64,000 nucleotides of DNA, taken from assembly GCF_002797975.1 (NCBI RefSeq), contig NZ_PGET01000001.1, positions 3,286,001-3,350,000 on the forward strand. Direction: 5' to 3'. A model generated the notes under the pieces. That model did no database searches and had not been told where the DNA came from. It saw only the letters and a list, made by a program, of their open reading frames with translations. Shown in pieces: positions 43,607 through 53,945 of the stretch; positions within the stretch are counted from its first letter, which is position 1, and each line of letters starts with the position of its first letter. The translations under genes and the position numbers were made by a program. This DNA comes from [Clostridium] celerecrescens 18A. GTDB taxonomy: Bacteria; Bacillota; Clostridia; Lachnospirales; Lachnospiraceae.

Positions 43607-43747
43607 TTCCGTAAGCAATGAGCCAGGCGCCGGAATGCTTGCATTGATGCATCTGGCGAATGCTGCGAGGGTCAAAAAGTTCTCAGCTTGCTGGGACTTT
43701 TTGACTTCCGTAAGCAATGAGCCGGGCGCCGGAATGCTGCGAGGATC
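43607..43747. repeat. Duplicated 33-bp intergenic repeat around a long hairpin
   Basis: TTCCGTAAGCAATGAGCC and the following 15 bases occur at 43607-43639 and 43706-43738 with one difference. Between them, GTCAAAAAGT...ACTTTTTGAC forms a long hairpin (43671-43705) that may end the ABC exporter transcript. A degenerate third piece (gaatgctgcgagg) lies at 43658-43670. Confidence 0.7.
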
Positions 43748-43779
43748 AATTCCCCCATAGCCTGCTGCACGGTATTTGA

Positions 43780-45558
43780 CTACCTTGTCAGGGCAGCCTG
43801 TTCTTCTTCACCTGCAGACGTATAAAGCTGATAATACATTCCCCGCTTTAAAAGCAGCTCCTCATGATTTCCCTCTTCCACAATATTACTGTCAGAAAGC
43901 ACCAGTATCCTGTCCGCATTCTGAATCGTAGTAAGTCGGTGGGCAATGGTCAGAGTGGTTCGGCCTACTGCCAGACGTTCCAGGGACTGGGAAACCACAT
44001 GCTCGCTTTCGTTATCAAGAGCAGAGGTGGCTTCATCAAGAATCAGCACCTGAGGATTTTTAAGAAATACTCTGGCAATGCTGATGCGCTGCTTTTGTCC
44101 CCCTGAAAGCTTTACCCCCCGTTCTCCCACATAAGTACTGTAGCCATCCTTAAGTCCTGTTATGAATTCGTGAGCTCCGGCCAGCTTTGCAGCCTGGATC
44201 ACTTCCTCCTTGGAAGCTCCGGGGTGGCCGTATTCAATATTTTCAAAAACCGTTCCCGAAAACAGATACACATCCTGCTGCACCACACCTACGGTGCTTC
44301 TTAAGCTTTCTAAGGTCACATTCCTGATATCCTGGCCGTCAATGAGGATCTCACCCTCTGTCGGATCATAGAAGCGGGGGATCAGGTTGCACATCGTGGT
44401 CTTTCCGCCTCCGGAAGGTCCCACAAGAGCCACCTTTTCTCCCTTTTTGATATCAAGGTTTATGCTGCTCAGCACCGGATTATGGTCATCCGGGTATTCA
44501 AAGGAAACCTGATGAAAGGTAATATTTCCTTTTACATCGTGAAGAGGCTTTGCTCCTTCTTCATCAAAGATATCGATACTGGCATCCATTAACTCCATAA
44601 AACGTTCGACTCCGGTTATTCCTCTCTGGAACTGTTCCGCAAATTCTATGATTCTGCGGATAGTTGCCAGCAGTGTGGTCACATACAGGGTGTAAGCCAC
44701 CAGATCCCCGGGCTCGATCAGTCCCTGAATCATGAATATGCCGCCTGCAACGATGACCACCACATACATCAGACCGTCAAACAACCGGATGGTATTCTGG
44801 AAAGCAGCCATGTACTTATAGGTTTTCCGTTTAATCTCCAGGAATTCCAGATTATCCCGGTTAAATTTTTCAATCTCAATCTTTTCGTTGGCAAATGCCC
44901 GGACTACCCGGTTTCCAAGAAGGCTGTCCTCGATCCTGGCGTTCAGCTCCCCGATATGGTTCCTTTGATGTTTAAACGCCTTTCTCACCTGTAAGTTAAA
45001 GTAGGTACATGATACCGCCATAACCGGAATCAGGAGGAAAATAATAAGCGTCAGGGGGAGATTGATTCCCGCTAGTACAATAAAAGATACCACCGTCTTT
45101 AAGAAGGCGATGAAAAATTCCTCCGGACAGTGGTGGGCAAACTCCGTCACGTCAAATAAGTCGCTGGTGATCCGGGACATGATCTGCCCAACCTTTGTAT
45201 TGTTAAAATAATTATCCGACAGCTTCTGCAGATGTGCAAATGCATCCTGCCTCATATCAGTCTCAATTGCTGCTCCCATAACATGGCCAGTGTAAGCCAT
45301 ATAGAAGCTGGCCAATCCGTCTATGATCCTGAGACCAAAATAAAGGGCACCGATCCCGATGATCGTACGAATTGTAAGGGACGTTATGTCTCTTAATCCC
45401 TGATTGGTAATATAACGTAAGATCAAAGGCAATACCATCTCACAGATGGTGGTAAGCGATGCACAGAATAAATCCATGGCCATAACTTTGGTATATTTTT
45501 TATAGTAGGGCACAAAGCGTTTTAACAATGTGCCCGTTTTCATCTCATTTTGTTTCAT
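43780..45558 (-). CDS. ABC exporter, membrane domain fused to ATPase (multidrug/lipid type)
   Basis: 592 aa. Six membrane helices in residues 1-315, then the nucleotide-binding domain: Walker A GPSGGGKTT (380-388), Q-loop VVQQDVYLF, signature LSGGQ (484-488), Walker B VLILDEATSALD (505-515) and the H-loop histidine in TIAHRL. This is the MsbA/BmrA-like half-transporter plan and probably works as a homodimer, since no second half-transporter is adjacent. AGAGGA precedes the ATG. It starts 9 bases after the unrecognised 415-aa gene, so the two are co-expressed. Confidence 0.92.
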   Translation of the reverse strand: MKQNEMKTGTLLKRFVPYYKKYTKVMAMDLFCASLTTICEMVLPLILRYITNQGLRDITSLTIRTIIGIGALYFGLRIIDGLASFYMAYTGHVMGAAIETDMRQDAFAHLQKLSDNYFNNTKVGQIMSRITSDLFDVTEFAHHCPEEFFIAFLKTVVSFIVLAGINLPLTLIIFLLIPVMAVSCTYFNLQVRKAFKHQRNHIGELNARIEDSLLGNRVVRAFANEKIEIEKFNRDNLEFLEIKRKTYKYMAAFQNTIRLFDGLMYVVVIVAGGIFMIQGLIEPGDLVAYTLYVTTLLATIRRIIEFAEQFQRGITGVERFMELMDASIDIFDEEGAKPLHDVKGNITFHQVSFEYPDDHNPVLSSINLDIKKGEKVALVGPSGGGKTTMCNLIPRFYDPTEGEILIDGQDIRNVTLESLRSTVGVVQQDVYLFSGTVFENIEYGHPGASKEEVIQAAKLAGAHEFITGLKDGYSTYVGERGVKLSGGQKQRISIARVFLKNPQVLILDEATSALDNESEHVVSQSLERLAVGRTTLTIAHRLTTIQNADRILVLSDSNIVEEGNHEELLLKRGMYYQLYTSAGEEEQAALTR

Positions 45559-45566
45559 ATAATCCT

Positions 45567-46814
45567 CTACTCTGTAATCTTAATATTTTTAATAAGCCCC
45601 AAAGCCCAATCCCTTTCCCCCGGCTTTCTGCTTATAATATTAATGTTCATACGCTGCTCCTTGTAAAGCACCTGTGCGGACATCCCATAAAGGACTTCCC
45701 CTTCCTTCTCCTCCGGTTCATAAAAAGCAACCCGTGCTTTGGCCTTTTCTACGTCAAAATCCACGATTTCCGGCCCTTTCCCCTGCTCAAACCACTGCTT
45801 CTTAAACTCAGCTTTACGCCCTTCAAAAACTGCTGCATAGATGTAATAATCATGGCCTCCATACCCTTTTCCGTCATAGTAATGGTCCATGCTGCCGCTA
45901 TTTGACTCATCATAAAGAAAATTTCCCGGAATCCCAAAGCTCATATTGCCGATCTTCCGGTAAACCAGATGCCTTCTGCATCCAATGGAAACCTCCTCCG
46001 GCAAAGCTGCCACGCCTTCTAAATCCACAGGAATATGACCGTCAAGGCTGCATACCTCCAAATACTCCTTCTTGGGGAAGGGAAGCCTGCGGTCCATGGA
46101 AAGCGACGTTTCAAGGAACTCGATAATTTGCTGGTTTACCTGCTCATCCTGCCTGCTGCGGGCCGAAGGCATGAAATAACAGAACTGGTGAAGAAGGACC
46201 ATGGCGCTGTTTCTGTAATAATAAGCATCCATTTCCAATTCATTCCATACAAAAAAATCCCTGGCAAATGCAACGCCTATACCAGAATGCATCATCCCTT
46301 TTATCTCTTTAAAAGAAAATGACCGAATATGGGTGACCAGTTTCCCCTCCTGACGATCCGGTATATAATAGACCGCAGGCCAGCAAAACATGTATTCCCC
46401 ATCCCCGCTCCATCCGGATACCAGCTTCATAAGATCAGAAAACCACTGGTAAAAGTACTTCTGTCTCATGGCAAGAAAGTCCCTTTTTATATAATATCCG
46501 GTCCTGTCCTCGAGCCTGAGCCTAAGCTTTTCTTTTTTTGCCAGCCGCTCCAGAAAATCGATGGCTGCCGCATGGAATCCAGGGCCGGCAATGTTCGTCT
46601 GGCTCTCTCCTTGAAGTTTGCTTTTGCTCCACTTAAACCAGACATAGCCTTCCTGGCATAGCTGTACAATCAAAAATCCTTCGATCCGTAAACAGCGGTA
46701 CCCCATTTCCTTTGCCAGCTCCTTTGCCATACCTTCCGCTGACTGGCCATTCCAGACCATTCCTGAAAATATTTTTTTCTTTGGCTCCAAAGAAAATCTG
46801 ATTCGAATACTCAT
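45567..46814 (-). CDS. Hypothetical protein (415 aa), unrecognised family
   Basis: I do not recognise this protein. 415 aa, start supported by AGGAAGG eight bases upstream. No signal peptide or membrane helix. It is rich in aromatic residues (YYIKRDFLAMRQKYFYQWFSD, split by charged residues) and mixes alpha and beta segments. A Gly/Tyr/Asp stretch DHYYDGKGYGGHDYYIYAA lies near residue 320, and the last 120 residues look beta-rich. First gene of a two-gene unit with the ABC exporter; a candidate -10 (TAGAAT, 46844-46849) lies upstream. Could be an exporter partner or a substrate-related protein; no function can be assigned. Confidence 0.75.
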   Translation of the reverse strand: MSIRIRFSLEPKKKIFSGMVWNGQSAEGMAKELAKEMGYRCLRIEGFLIVQLCQEGYVWFKWSKSKLQGESQTNIAGPGFHAAAIDFLERLAKKEKLRLRLEDRTGYYIKRDFLAMRQKYFYQWFSDLMKLVSGWSGDGEYMFCWPAVYYIPDRQEGKLVTHIRSFSFKEIKGMMHSGIGVAFARDFFVWNELEMDAYYYRNSAMVLLHQFCYFMPSARSRQDEQVNQQIIEFLETSLSMDRRLPFPKKEYLEVCSLDGHIPVDLEGVAALPEEVSIGCRRHLVYRKIGNMSFGIPGNFLYDESNSGSMDHYYDGKGYGGHDYYIYAAVFEGRKAEFKKQWFEQGKGPEIVDFDVEKAKARVAFYEPEEKEGEVLYGMSAQVLYKEQRMNINIISRKPGERDWALGLIKNIKITE

Positions 46815-46958
46815 CTGAAACCCTTCCTAAGATATCTTTCTCTATTCTATCTTATTTTCATTAGAAATGGAAGCATAAAAAAAATATGGACGAATTTAAT
46901 TTGTAGTTTACATAAAGAAAGCCTGCTGCCGCCGGATAGGAACGGTTAATTCGTATAT

Positions 46959-47004
46959 AAAAATGAGGGCTGCCCAGTATAATCACTGGAAAGCCCTTAT
47001 TTTT
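46959..47004. terminator. Bidirectional terminator after gpmI
   Basis: AAAAAT-AGGGCT-CCAGT pairs across a short loop with ACTGG-AGCCCT-ATTTTT, with a few internal mismatches. T-rich on both strands; 13 bases after the gpmI stop. Confidence 0.85.
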
Positions 47005-47017
47005 GGCATAATTAAAC

Positions 47018-48556
47018 TCATTTCACGAGTAATGATTTTCCTGTCATCTCTTTTGGCTGTTTTAATCCCATGAGTTCAATCAGAGTAGGAGCGATATCTG
47101 CCAGGCAGCCGCCTTCTCTTAACTTATAAGCTGGGTCAGCATTTACCAGAACAAACGGAACCGGATTGGTGGTATGGGCGGTAAATGGTTCTCCTGTCTC
47201 ATAATCCAAAAGCTGTTCTGCATTTCCATGATCAGCGCAGATGAACAGAATTCCATCCGTTTCCTTGATCGCCTCAACAGTTCTTCCTACACAAGTGTCC
47301 ACGGTTTCAATCGCCTTAATGGCTGCGTCTTCGATCCCTGTATGGCCAACCATATCAGGGTTTGCAAAGTTTATGATTACACAATCATATTTTCCGGATT
47401 TGATTGCCTCTACCAGCTTATCGCATACAATGGGAGCGCTCATCTCAGGCTGCAGGTCATAGGTGGCAACCTTTGGAGAAGGAATCAGGATCCTGTCCTC
47501 TCCCTTATTCGGCTCTTCCACTCCGCCGTTAAAGAAAAAGGTTACATGTGCATACTTTTCAGTTTCAGCAATTCTGGCCTGTGTCATGTTATTCTGAGCC
47601 AAAAATTCGCCAAAGGTATTTGTAATGGATTCTTTCTTGAATGCAACCAGCTTGTTTTTAATGGTTTCATCGTAATCCGTAAAGCATACATAAGTCAGGT
47701 TCAGGCGCTTTTCTCTTGGAAATCCCTTAAACTCATCATCACAGAATGCCCTGGTTATTTCTCTTGCCCGGTCAGGACGGAAGTTAAAGAAGATCACGGA
47801 ATCGCCGTCTTTCACCGTAGCTAATGCTTTTCCATCTTCTGTCACAACAAATGGCTCCACAAATTCATCGTTAACCCCTTTGTCATAGGAAGCCTGGATT
47901 CCGGCAGCTGCCGATTCCGCAAGGTTTCCTTCTCCCTTTGTCAGGGCATTGTATGCCCGTTCCACACGGTCCCAGCGGTTATCTCTGTCCATTGCATAGT
48001 AGCGGCCCATGACCGATGCAACTTTACCCACACCGATCTCCTTCATCTTTGCTTCTAATGCTTCCACAAAGCTCTTTCCGGAAGCCGGAGGTGTGTCACG
48101 TCCATCTAAGAAGCAATGAACATAGACCTTATCAAGGCCGTTTCTCTTTGCCAGTTCTAATAGGCCGTAAATATGGGTGTTGTGGCTGTGAACTCCACCG
48201 TCGGATACCAGGCCCCACATATGAAGGGCTGTTCCGGTTTTCTTACAGTTTTCCACTGCCTGTAAAAATTCTGCCACCTCAAAAAAGTCACCGTCTTCTA
48301 TAGACTTTGTAATCCTGGTAAGCTCCTGATATACTATACGGCCTGCGCCCATATTTAAATGCCCTACTTCTGAGTTTCCCATCTGTCCGTCAGGAAGGCC
48401 TACTGCCAGTCCGCTGGCATTCCCTTTCACAAATGGGTACTGGCTCATAAGCTGATCCATGATCGGGGTCTTGCCTTCACAAACAGCGTTATGGTCGCAG
48501 TTATCATTTAATCCATAACCATCAAGTATCATTAATACAATCGGTTTTCTGCTCAT
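47018..48556 (-). CDS. gpmI: 2,3-bisphosphoglycerate-independent phosphoglycerate mutase
   Basis: 512 aa, the family length. Metal/catalytic motifs: LMILDGYG with D12, phospho-acceptor S62 in [37 protein letters not shown] and [11 protein letters not shown]. It interconverts 3- and 2-phosphoglycerate with two Mn2+. AGGAGAA precedes the ATG. Last gene of the gap-pgk-tpiA-gpmI cluster but behind its own promoter and the tpiA terminator. Confidence 0.97.
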   Translation of the reverse strand: MSRKPIVLMILDGYGLNDNCDHNAVCEGKTPIMDQLMSQYPFVKGNASGLAVGLPDGQMGNSEVGHLNMGAGRIVYQELTRITKSIEDGDFFEVAEFLQAVENCKKTGTALHMWGLVSDGGVHSHNTHIYGLLELAKRNGLDKVYVHCFLDGRDTPPASGKSFVEALEAKMKEIGVGKVASVMGRYYAMDRDNRWDRVERAYNALTKGEGNLAESAAAGIQASYDKGVNDEFVEPFVVTEDGKALATVKDGDSVIFFNFRPDRAREITRAFCDDEFKGFPREKRLNLTYVCFTDYDETIKNKLVAFKKESITNTFGEFLAQNNMTQARIAETEKYAHVTFFFNGGVEEPNKGEDRILIPSPKVATYDLQPEMSAPIVCDKLVEAIKSGKYDCVIINFANPDMVGHTGIEDAAIKAIETVDTCVGRTVEAIKETDGILFICADHGNAEQLLDYETGEPFTAHTTNPVPFVLVNADPAYKLREGGCLADIAPTLIELMGLKQPKEMTGKSLLVK

Positions 48557-48671
48557 AACTAGTTCTCCTTTTTCTCTTCTTTGTTCTATTGTAATAGAAG
48601 CATCTTACATCTATATCGCTATGCCTCATTAGTGTGGGAAATCTTAAAGAAATCATTGTCTCACAGTATTT

Positions 48672-48700
48672 ATTTTACATGATTTGCCCATTTCTTGCAA
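48672..48700 (-). promoter_or_regulatory. Promoter of gpmI
   Basis: Minus strand TTGCAA, 17 bases, TAAAAT with TG directly before the -10. Confidence 0.6.
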
Positions 48701-48754
48701 CCGGTGAATGATGAAATAATAACCCGACTCCGGTACCCGCCTTTACTATGAGGA

Positions 48755-48798
48755 AAAAGCTGCCTTCCCCACCATTTAAGGAAGGGGCAGCAGCTTTT
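48755..48798 (-). terminator. Terminator after tpiA
   Basis: AAAAGCTGC / GCAGCTTTT outer stem with inner CTTCC / GGAAG, then TTTTTCC on the minus strand, 6 bases past the tpiA stop. Confidence 0.8.
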
Positions 48799-48804
48799 AC
48801 CCAC

Positions 48805-49557
48805 TTATTTATTGTAATTTACGATCTTTCCAAACTCTGGTTTTAAGGAAGCACCGCCAACCAGGCCGCCGTCAATATCAGGCTGTGCAAATAACTCCGG
48901 TGCACTTGCTGCAGATACGGAACCGCCGTACTGGATGCGGATGGCTTCAGCGGTTGCTTCGTCGTAGATTTCAGCGATGCATTTACGGATTGCGCCGCAA
49001 ACCTCCTGCGCCTGCTCGGTTGTTGCAACTTTTCCTGTACCGATGGCCCAGATCGGCTCATAAGCGATAACCGCATTAGCCGCATTCTCTGCCGGTATAT
49101 TTAAGAAAGCGATCTTAATCTGCTGGCGGATCCAGTCAAGAGTGATTCCCTGTTCTCTCTGGGTCAGTGTTTCTCCGCAGCAAACAATGGGTGTGATGCC
49201 GTATTCAAAGGCTTTTAAAACCTTTTTGTTTACAGTTTCATCTGATTCCGCAAAGTATTCCCTTCTTTCGGAATGGCCGATTACCACGTATTTCACACCT
49301 GCATCTTTTAACATGGCAGGAGAAATCTCTCCGGTATAGGCTCCTTTATCCTCATAGTACATATTTTCAGCACCGATGTGGATATTGGTTCCCTTAGCAG
49401 CTTCCATTGCCGGTATAATGTCAATAGCCGGAACACAGAAAATAACGTCTACCTCATCATTTGCCACCAGAGGCTTTAATGTATTCACCAGTTCAACCGC
49501 TTCGGTTGGGGTCATATTCATCTTCCAGTTACCTGCAATAATTTTCTTTCTGGACAT
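48805..49557 (-). CDS. tpiA: Triosephosphate isomerase
   Basis: 250 aa. GNWKMN with catalytic K12, [11 protein letters not shown] with the electrophilic histidine near residue 96, catalytic glutamate in [11 protein letters not shown] near 168, and the phosphate-binding YGGSV and GGLVGGASL loops. Interconverts dihydroxyacetone phosphate and glyceraldehyde-3-phosphate. GGAAGG before the start. Follows pgk after 105 bases that contain a CCCGGACA/TGTCCGGG hairpin without a T-run, so read-through from pgk is likely. Confidence 0.97.
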   Translation of the reverse strand: MSRKKIIAGNWKMNMTPTEAVELVNTLKPLVANDEVDVIFCVPAIDIIPAMEAAKGTNIHIGAENMYYEDKGAYTGEISPAMLKDAGVKYVVIGHSERREYFAESDETVNKKVLKAFEYGITPIVCCGETLTQREQGITLDWIRQQIKIAFLNIPAENAANAVIAYEPIWAIGTGKVATTEQAQEVCGAIRKCIAEIYDEATAEAIRIQYGGSVSAASAPELFAQPDIDGGLVGGASLKPEFGKIVNYNK

Positions 49558-49662
49558 AGTATCAACCTTCCTTTATGTTTGTCATTCGGGAGACCGGGAT
49601 CTCCTGCTTGCAAGACCCGGACAGTCATTCTTTGTCCGGGCCGGTATCGTAAGTCGAATTTC

Positions 49663-50874
49663 TTATTTATTATCTGCTGCAGCGACTCCTGGCAGTTCCT
49701 TGCCTTCCAGGAATTCCAGAGAAGCCCCTCCGCCTGTAGAGATATGGGTCATCTTGTCAGCAAAACCAAGTCTCTTAACCGCATTTACGGAGTCACCGCC
49801 TCCGATTACCGTAGTAGCATCAGAAAGCTCTGCAACTGCACGGCATACCTCTAAAGTACCTTCCGCAAAATTAGAGAATTCAAATACGCCCATCGGTCCG
49901 TTCCATACAACAGTCTTGGCGCCTTTTAAAGCATCCTTGAAAAGTTCAATGGATTTTGGTCCGATATCAAATCCTGACCAGCCTGGATCAATCTCGCTTA
50001 CTACCTTTCTTTCTGTATCATTAGAAAACTCCCTGCCTTCTAAGTTATCTACAGGAAGCAGCAGCTTTACGCCCTTATCCTCTGCCTTTTTAATCATCTC
50101 TAAGGCATAGTCAAGCTTATCTTCCTCACATAAGGAATTTCCGATTTCCTTGCCCTGAGCCTTTGCAAAGGTATAAGCCATGCCGCCGCCGATGATCAGA
50201 GTATCAACCTTATCAAGCAGGTTATTGATTACGTTGATCTTATCGGAAACCTTTGCTCCACCCAGGATTGCCACGAAAGGACGTACTGGATTCTCAACTG
50301 CCTGGCCCAGGAATTTGATTTCCTTTTCCATCAGATAACCAACTACATTGGTTGTTGTGTATTTGGTTACACCTACATTGGAGCAGTGAGCCCTGTGAGC
50401 GGTACCGAATGCGTCGTTTACGAAAATGCCGTCGCAAAGGGAAGCCAGCTCTTTTGCATACTCATCTGCGCTCTCATCCTTGCCGTACTTAGTCTCTTCC
50501 ACTCTGTAACGGGTGTTCTGAAGCAGCAGAACTTCTCCATCCTTTAATTCATCAGCGATCTTTTTTGTCTCAGGACCTGTTACCTTCGGATCGTTTACAA
50601 ATTTAACTTCTACCCCAAGTCTTTCGCTTAAAGCGGGAGCAACCGGTTCCAAAGACATCTCAGGAAGAGGCTCGCCCTTCGGCTTTCCTAAATGGGAACA
50701 AAGAATCACTCTTGCGCCCTGGTCCAATAATTTCTTAATTGTAGGAACAGCTCCGTCAATACGGTTGAAGTTCTGAATCACTCCATCCTTTAACGGCACG
50801 TTAAAATCACATCTCACTAAAACTTTCTTACCCTGTAATCCGGTTAAATCATCAACTGTTTTCTTATTAAGCAT
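49663..50874 (-). CDS. pgk: Phosphoglycerate kinase
   Basis: 403 aa. N-terminal [11 protein letters not shown] substrate motif, [10 protein letters not shown], the [11 protein letters not shown] nucleotide-binding region, and the C-terminal [30 protein letters not shown] phosphate-binding loops. Makes ATP and 3-phosphoglycerate from 1,3-bisphosphoglycerate. AAGGAG nine bases upstream; just upstream of this lies a copy of the palindromic repeat also found before gpr. A terminator between gap and pgk suggests attenuation of the operon. Confidence 0.97.
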   Translation of the reverse strand: MLNKKTVDDLTGLQGKKVLVRCDFNVPLKDGVIQNFNRIDGAVPTIKKLLDQGARVILCSHLGKPKGEPLPEMSLEPVAPALSERLGVEVKFVNDPKVTGPETKKIADELKDGEVLLLQNTRYRVEETKYGKDESADEYAKELASLCDGIFVNDAFGTAHRAHCSNVGVTKYTTTNVVGYLMEKEIKFLGQAVENPVRPFVAILGGAKVSDKINVINNLLDKVDTLIIGGGMAYTFAKAQGKEIGNSLCEEDKLDYALEMIKKAEDKGVKLLLPVDNLEGREFSNDTERKVVSEIDPGWSGFDIGPKSIELFKDALKGAKTVVWNGPMGVFEFSNFAEGTLEVCRAVAELSDATTVIGGGDSVNAVKRLGFADKMTHISTGGGASLEFLEGKELPGVAAADNK

Positions 50875-50886
50875 ATTTCAATGCTC

Positions 50887-50938
50887 CTTTCCTATTTTTT
50901 TGCCCATACTTTCCGGGCATAAAGGGATACCTGTAAGG
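50887..50938 (-). repeat. Fourth copy of the gpr-type palindromic repeat, upstream of pgk
   Basis: Same order as the units at 21193-21343: ctttccta, hairpin core TGCCCATACTTTCCGGGCA, aaagg, cctgtaagg. Again placed directly before the start codon of the downstream gene, followed by a partial further unit (tttcctttattctt). Confidence 0.7.
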
Positions 50939-50970
50939 TGTTTCCTTTATTCTTCAATATTTATAAAAAT

Positions 50971-50999
50971 AAAAGGCCCGGTCCATAACGACCGGACCC
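50971..50999 (-). terminator. Terminator/attenuator between gap and pgk
   Basis: Minus strand GGTCCGGTC ... GGACCGGGCC, then TTTTATTTTTA. It would reduce pgk and tpiA expression relative to gap. Confidence 0.8.
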
Positions 51000-51010
51000 T
51001 TTGTGGATCA

Positions 51011-52042
51011 TTAGCCTAATTCAGCAAAGTACTTAATTGTACGAACCATCTGGCTTGTATAGGAGTTCTCGTTGTCATACCATGAAACAACCTGAACCTG
51101 ATATAAATCATCGCCAATCTTGGAAACCATGGTCTGAGTAGAATCGAATAAAGAACCAAATCTCATACCAACAACATCAGAGGAAACGATTTCATCTGTA
51201 TTGTATCCGAAGGAATCGCTTGCTGCTGCCTTCATAGCTGCGTTAATGCCTTCCTTGGTTACATCTGCACCCTTAACAACTGCTGTTAAGATGGTAGTGG
51301 AGCCTGTTGGAACCGGAACACGCTGTGCGGAACCGATTAACTTGCCGTTTAATTCCGGAATAACCAGACCGATTGCCTTTGCAGCACCGGTGGAGTTTGG
51401 AACGATGTTGGCAGCGCCTGCTCTTGCTCTTCTTAAATCACCTTTTCTGTGAGGTCCGTCAAGGATCATCTGATCGCCTGTGTAAGCATGAATTGTGCTC
51501 ATGATACCGGACTGGATCGGTGCATAATCGTTAAGAGTCTTAGCCATAGGAGCCAGGCAGTTTGTTGTACAGGAAGCAGCTGAGATGATCTTGTCATCTG
51601 CTGTTAATACATTCTCATTAACGCTGTAAACAACGGTTGGAAGATCGTTTCCTGCCGGAGCGGAGATAACAACCTTCTTAGCGCCTGCATCAATGTGAGC
51701 CTGAGCTTTGTCCTTGGAGCAGTAGAATCCTGTACACTCAAGAACTACATCAACGCCGATCTCTCCCCATGGAAGTTCAGCAGCTTTTGCCTGAGCATAA
51801 ATTTTAATAGTCTTACCATCTACAGTAATGGAGTCCTCGGAAGCTTCTACCGTGTGAATACCCTCACCATAGTATCCAGCGTATCCGCCCTGAGCAGTGT
51901 CATATTTTAATAAATGTGCTAACATCTTTGGATCTGTTAAATCGTTAATAGCTACTACTTCATAGCCCTCTGCGCCAAACATCTGTCTGAATGCAAGACG
52001 GCCAATACGGCCGAAACCATTAATCGCCACTTTTACTGCCAT
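51011..52042 (-). CDS. gap: Glyceraldehyde-3-phosphate dehydrogenase, NAD-dependent
   Basis: 343 aa. Rossmann motif NGFGRIGR, Asp in AINDLTDP (about residue 34) pointing to NAD rather than NADP, catalytic C158 in [12 protein letters not shown], and [11 protein letters not shown] near the C-terminus. AGGAGG before the ATG. First gene of the gap-pgk-tpiA-gpmI cluster. No central glycolytic repressor gene (cggR) precedes it. Confidence 0.97.
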   Translation of the reverse strand: MAVKVAINGFGRIGRLAFRQMFGAEGYEVVAINDLTDPKMLAHLLKYDTAQGGYAGYYGEGIHTVEASEDSITVDGKTIKIYAQAKAAELPWGEIGVDVVLECTGFYCSKDKAQAHIDAGAKKVVISAPAGNDLPTVVYSVNENVLTADDKIISAASCTTNCLAPMAKTLNDYAPIQSGIMSTIHAYTGDQMILDGPHRKGDLRRARAGAANIVPNSTGAAKAIGLVIPELNGKLIGSAQRVPVPTGSTTILTAVVKGADVTKEGINAAMKAAASDSFGYNTDEIVSSDVVGMRFGSLFDSTQTMVSKIGDDLYQVQVVSWYDNENSYTSQMVRTIKYFAELG

Positions 52043-52104
52043 AATTCAATTCCTCCTAAGAATAAAATTAAATTTGATTGTTAAATATTAATCAACTACC
52101 CTTT

Positions 52105-52133
52105 ATTTTACCTAATATTCCACTAAATAGCAA
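52105..52133 (-). promoter_or_regulatory. Promoter of gap
   Basis: Minus strand TTGCTA, 17 bases, TAAAAT. Confidence 0.65.
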
Positions 52134-52162
52134 GTCCTTTTTTAATTTTAATCCTGACCTGC

Positions 52163-53833
52163 CTAAATCTCATTCTTCACATAGCTGGCCAGATTGTAGG
52201 AATGGTCAGAAATACGTTCCAGATTGCTGATAAGCTCCAGGAACACAACACCTGCCGATGGTTTGCACCCGCCTGAAGAAAGACGTTCAATATGCTTTTC
52301 CCTCAGCTCCTCTTCAAGAAGGTCTACTTCATCCTCCCATTTGCTTACCTTACGGACATCTTCCATGTCTCCTTTTCTTCTGGCTTCTATGGAATGGAAA
52401 AAGGAATTGTAAGCCGCCTGACAGATAATCTCAAGATCAGAAGCACCGGTGTCAGAGAAAGTGATTTCATGCTGAATCATATATTCTGCCTGCTCCACCA
52501 GGTTTTCTGCGTGATCTCCTACCCGTTCTATATCATTGATGCTGTAAAATAAGTTGTTGATTACCAATTTTTGTTCCTCTGTTAAGGACAGATTGTCGAT
52601 TTTGACCAGATATTCCATCAACATCTTTTCCATATTATTGATCGTCTTTTCTGTTTTATACACTTCTTTTACTTTATCCGCATTTTTCGTGAGGACTGCC
52701 TCCATGGCAAGCTTCACATTTTCCAAAGTAATCTGTCCCATATGTACCACCTCCATGGAGGCTGTTTCTACTGCAAAAGCGGGAGACTCAAAGATTCTCT
52801 CATCCAGGTGCTTCATGGTTACAGCTTCTTCTCCCGCCGTCTCTACATCATCGGTTCCTCTTTCCGGAACAACAAATCCGGATAGGTTCACCAGCTGTTT
52901 CGCAAACGGGAACAGGGTGAGTGTATTGGTCAGGTTAAAGAACGTATGGAATATGGAAATCTGTACTGCAGTGATGTTATGGGCCGCCAAAGCCGGGGTG
53001 ACCATAAAAAGGACAAAAGAACCGATGCCAAAAATAAGAGCTCCCAGCACATTAAAGGACAAATGTATCACTGCTGCCCGCTTTGCAGTCCTGGATCCGC
53101 CAATACTGGAAATGAGAGCAGTTACGCAGGAACCGATGTTCTGGCCGAGAGTGATAAATATAGCTGCATTGGTAGTAACTACACCGTTCATGGCAAGGGT
53201 CTGAAGGATTCCTACCGATGCGGAAGAGCTTTGAAGAAGAGCCGTTACTAAGGCGCCGATCAGCATGCCCAGCAAAGGATTTCTTCCTAAAAGCCGGAAT
53301 GCCTCTGAAAAAATAGGGGCATCGGTATAGGGAGAAATTGCTCCTGACATAAAATCCAGACCAACAAACAGCATGCCAAGGCCCACCAGGATCTCTCCTA
53401 TGGTTTTCATCCTTTGTTTATTGCCAAACAGCAGAAGAACCGCACCGATTCCAATAAAGAGAGGGGCCCAAAAGGAGGGCTGCAATATGGAAAAGGCATC
53501 TCCCAGCTGATTCATGGATACGATCCAGGCCGTAATGGTGGTACCAATGTTAGCTCCCATGATAACGCCGACCGCCTGGGTCAAGTTAAGCACCCCGGCG
53601 CTTACAAAACCGACCACCATGACTGTGGTCGCTCCGCTGCTCTGGATAATTGCTGTGATAAGTGCGCCCAGAAGCACCGCTAAGAAACGGTTGTTTGTAA
53701 GCATTCCCAAAAAACGGCTCATTCTGCTTCCTGCGCTCTTCTGCATGCCGTCTGCCATGGTATTCATGCCATAGAGGAACATTCCCAGTCCCCCCATAAA
53801 TCCAAACAGACTCGATATGTCATTTACAGACAT
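52163..53833 (-). CDS. Na+/phosphate cotransporter with C-terminal PhoU-like domain
   Basis: 556 aa from MSVNDISSLFGFMGGLGMFLYGM; AAGGAGG precedes this ATG. Two inverted Na_Pi_cotrans repeats carry the paired QSSGATTVMVVGF and QSSSASVGILQTLA motifs that bind phosphate and sodium. The last 200 residues are PhoU-like helices (NNLFYSINDIERVGDHAENL; NLERISDHSYNLASY). Imports inorganic phosphate; the PhoU-like part may sense or gate. A well-formed Pho box sits upstream of its promoter, so it is probably induced in phosphate starvation. Confidence 0.94.
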   Translation of the reverse strand: MSVNDISSLFGFMGGLGMFLYGMNTMADGMQKSAGSRMSRFLGMLTNNRFLAVLLGALITAIIQSSGATTVMVVGFVSAGVLNLTQAVGVIMGANIGTTITAWIVSMNQLGDAFSILQPSFWAPLFIGIGAVLLLFGNKQRMKTIGEILVGLGMLFVGLDFMSGAISPYTDAPIFSEAFRLLGRNPLLGMLIGALVTALLQSSSASVGILQTLAMNGVVTTNAAIFITLGQNIGSCVTALISSIGGSRTAKRAAVIHLSFNVLGALIFGIGSFVLFMVTPALAAHNITAVQISIFHTFFNLTNTLTLFPFAKQLVNLSGFVVPERGTDDVETAGEEAVTMKHLDERIFESPAFAVETASMEVVHMGQITLENVKLAMEAVLTKNADKVKEVYKTEKTINNMEKMLMEYLVKIDNLSLTEEQKLVINNLFYSINDIERVGDHAENLVEQAEYMIQHEITFSDTGASDLEIICQAAYNSFFHSIEARRKGDMEDVRKVSKWEDEVDLLEEELREKHIERLSSGGCKPSAGVVFLELISNLERISDHSYNLASYVKNEI

Positions 53834-53909
53834 GTAGTACCTCCTTATAAACACTGATTATGTTTTTATTCCAGTGCGCCTCCCTCTTTCCAGATGACAC
53901 ACAGTTTAA

Positions 53910-53939
53910 AATATAACATAGGCGGAATTGCTTTTTCAA
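53910..53939 (-). promoter_or_regulatory. Promoter of the Na/Pi cotransporter gene
   Basis: Minus strand TTGAAA, 18 bases, TATATT, directly downstream of the Pho box. Confidence 0.65.
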
Positions 53940-53945
53940 TGTTTT

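Noticed and set aside
49590..49650. Hairpins between pgk and tpiA considered as a riboswitch or terminator
   Set aside because: Simple 8-bp stem without T-run and no known riboswitch core; at most an mRNA processing or stability element.
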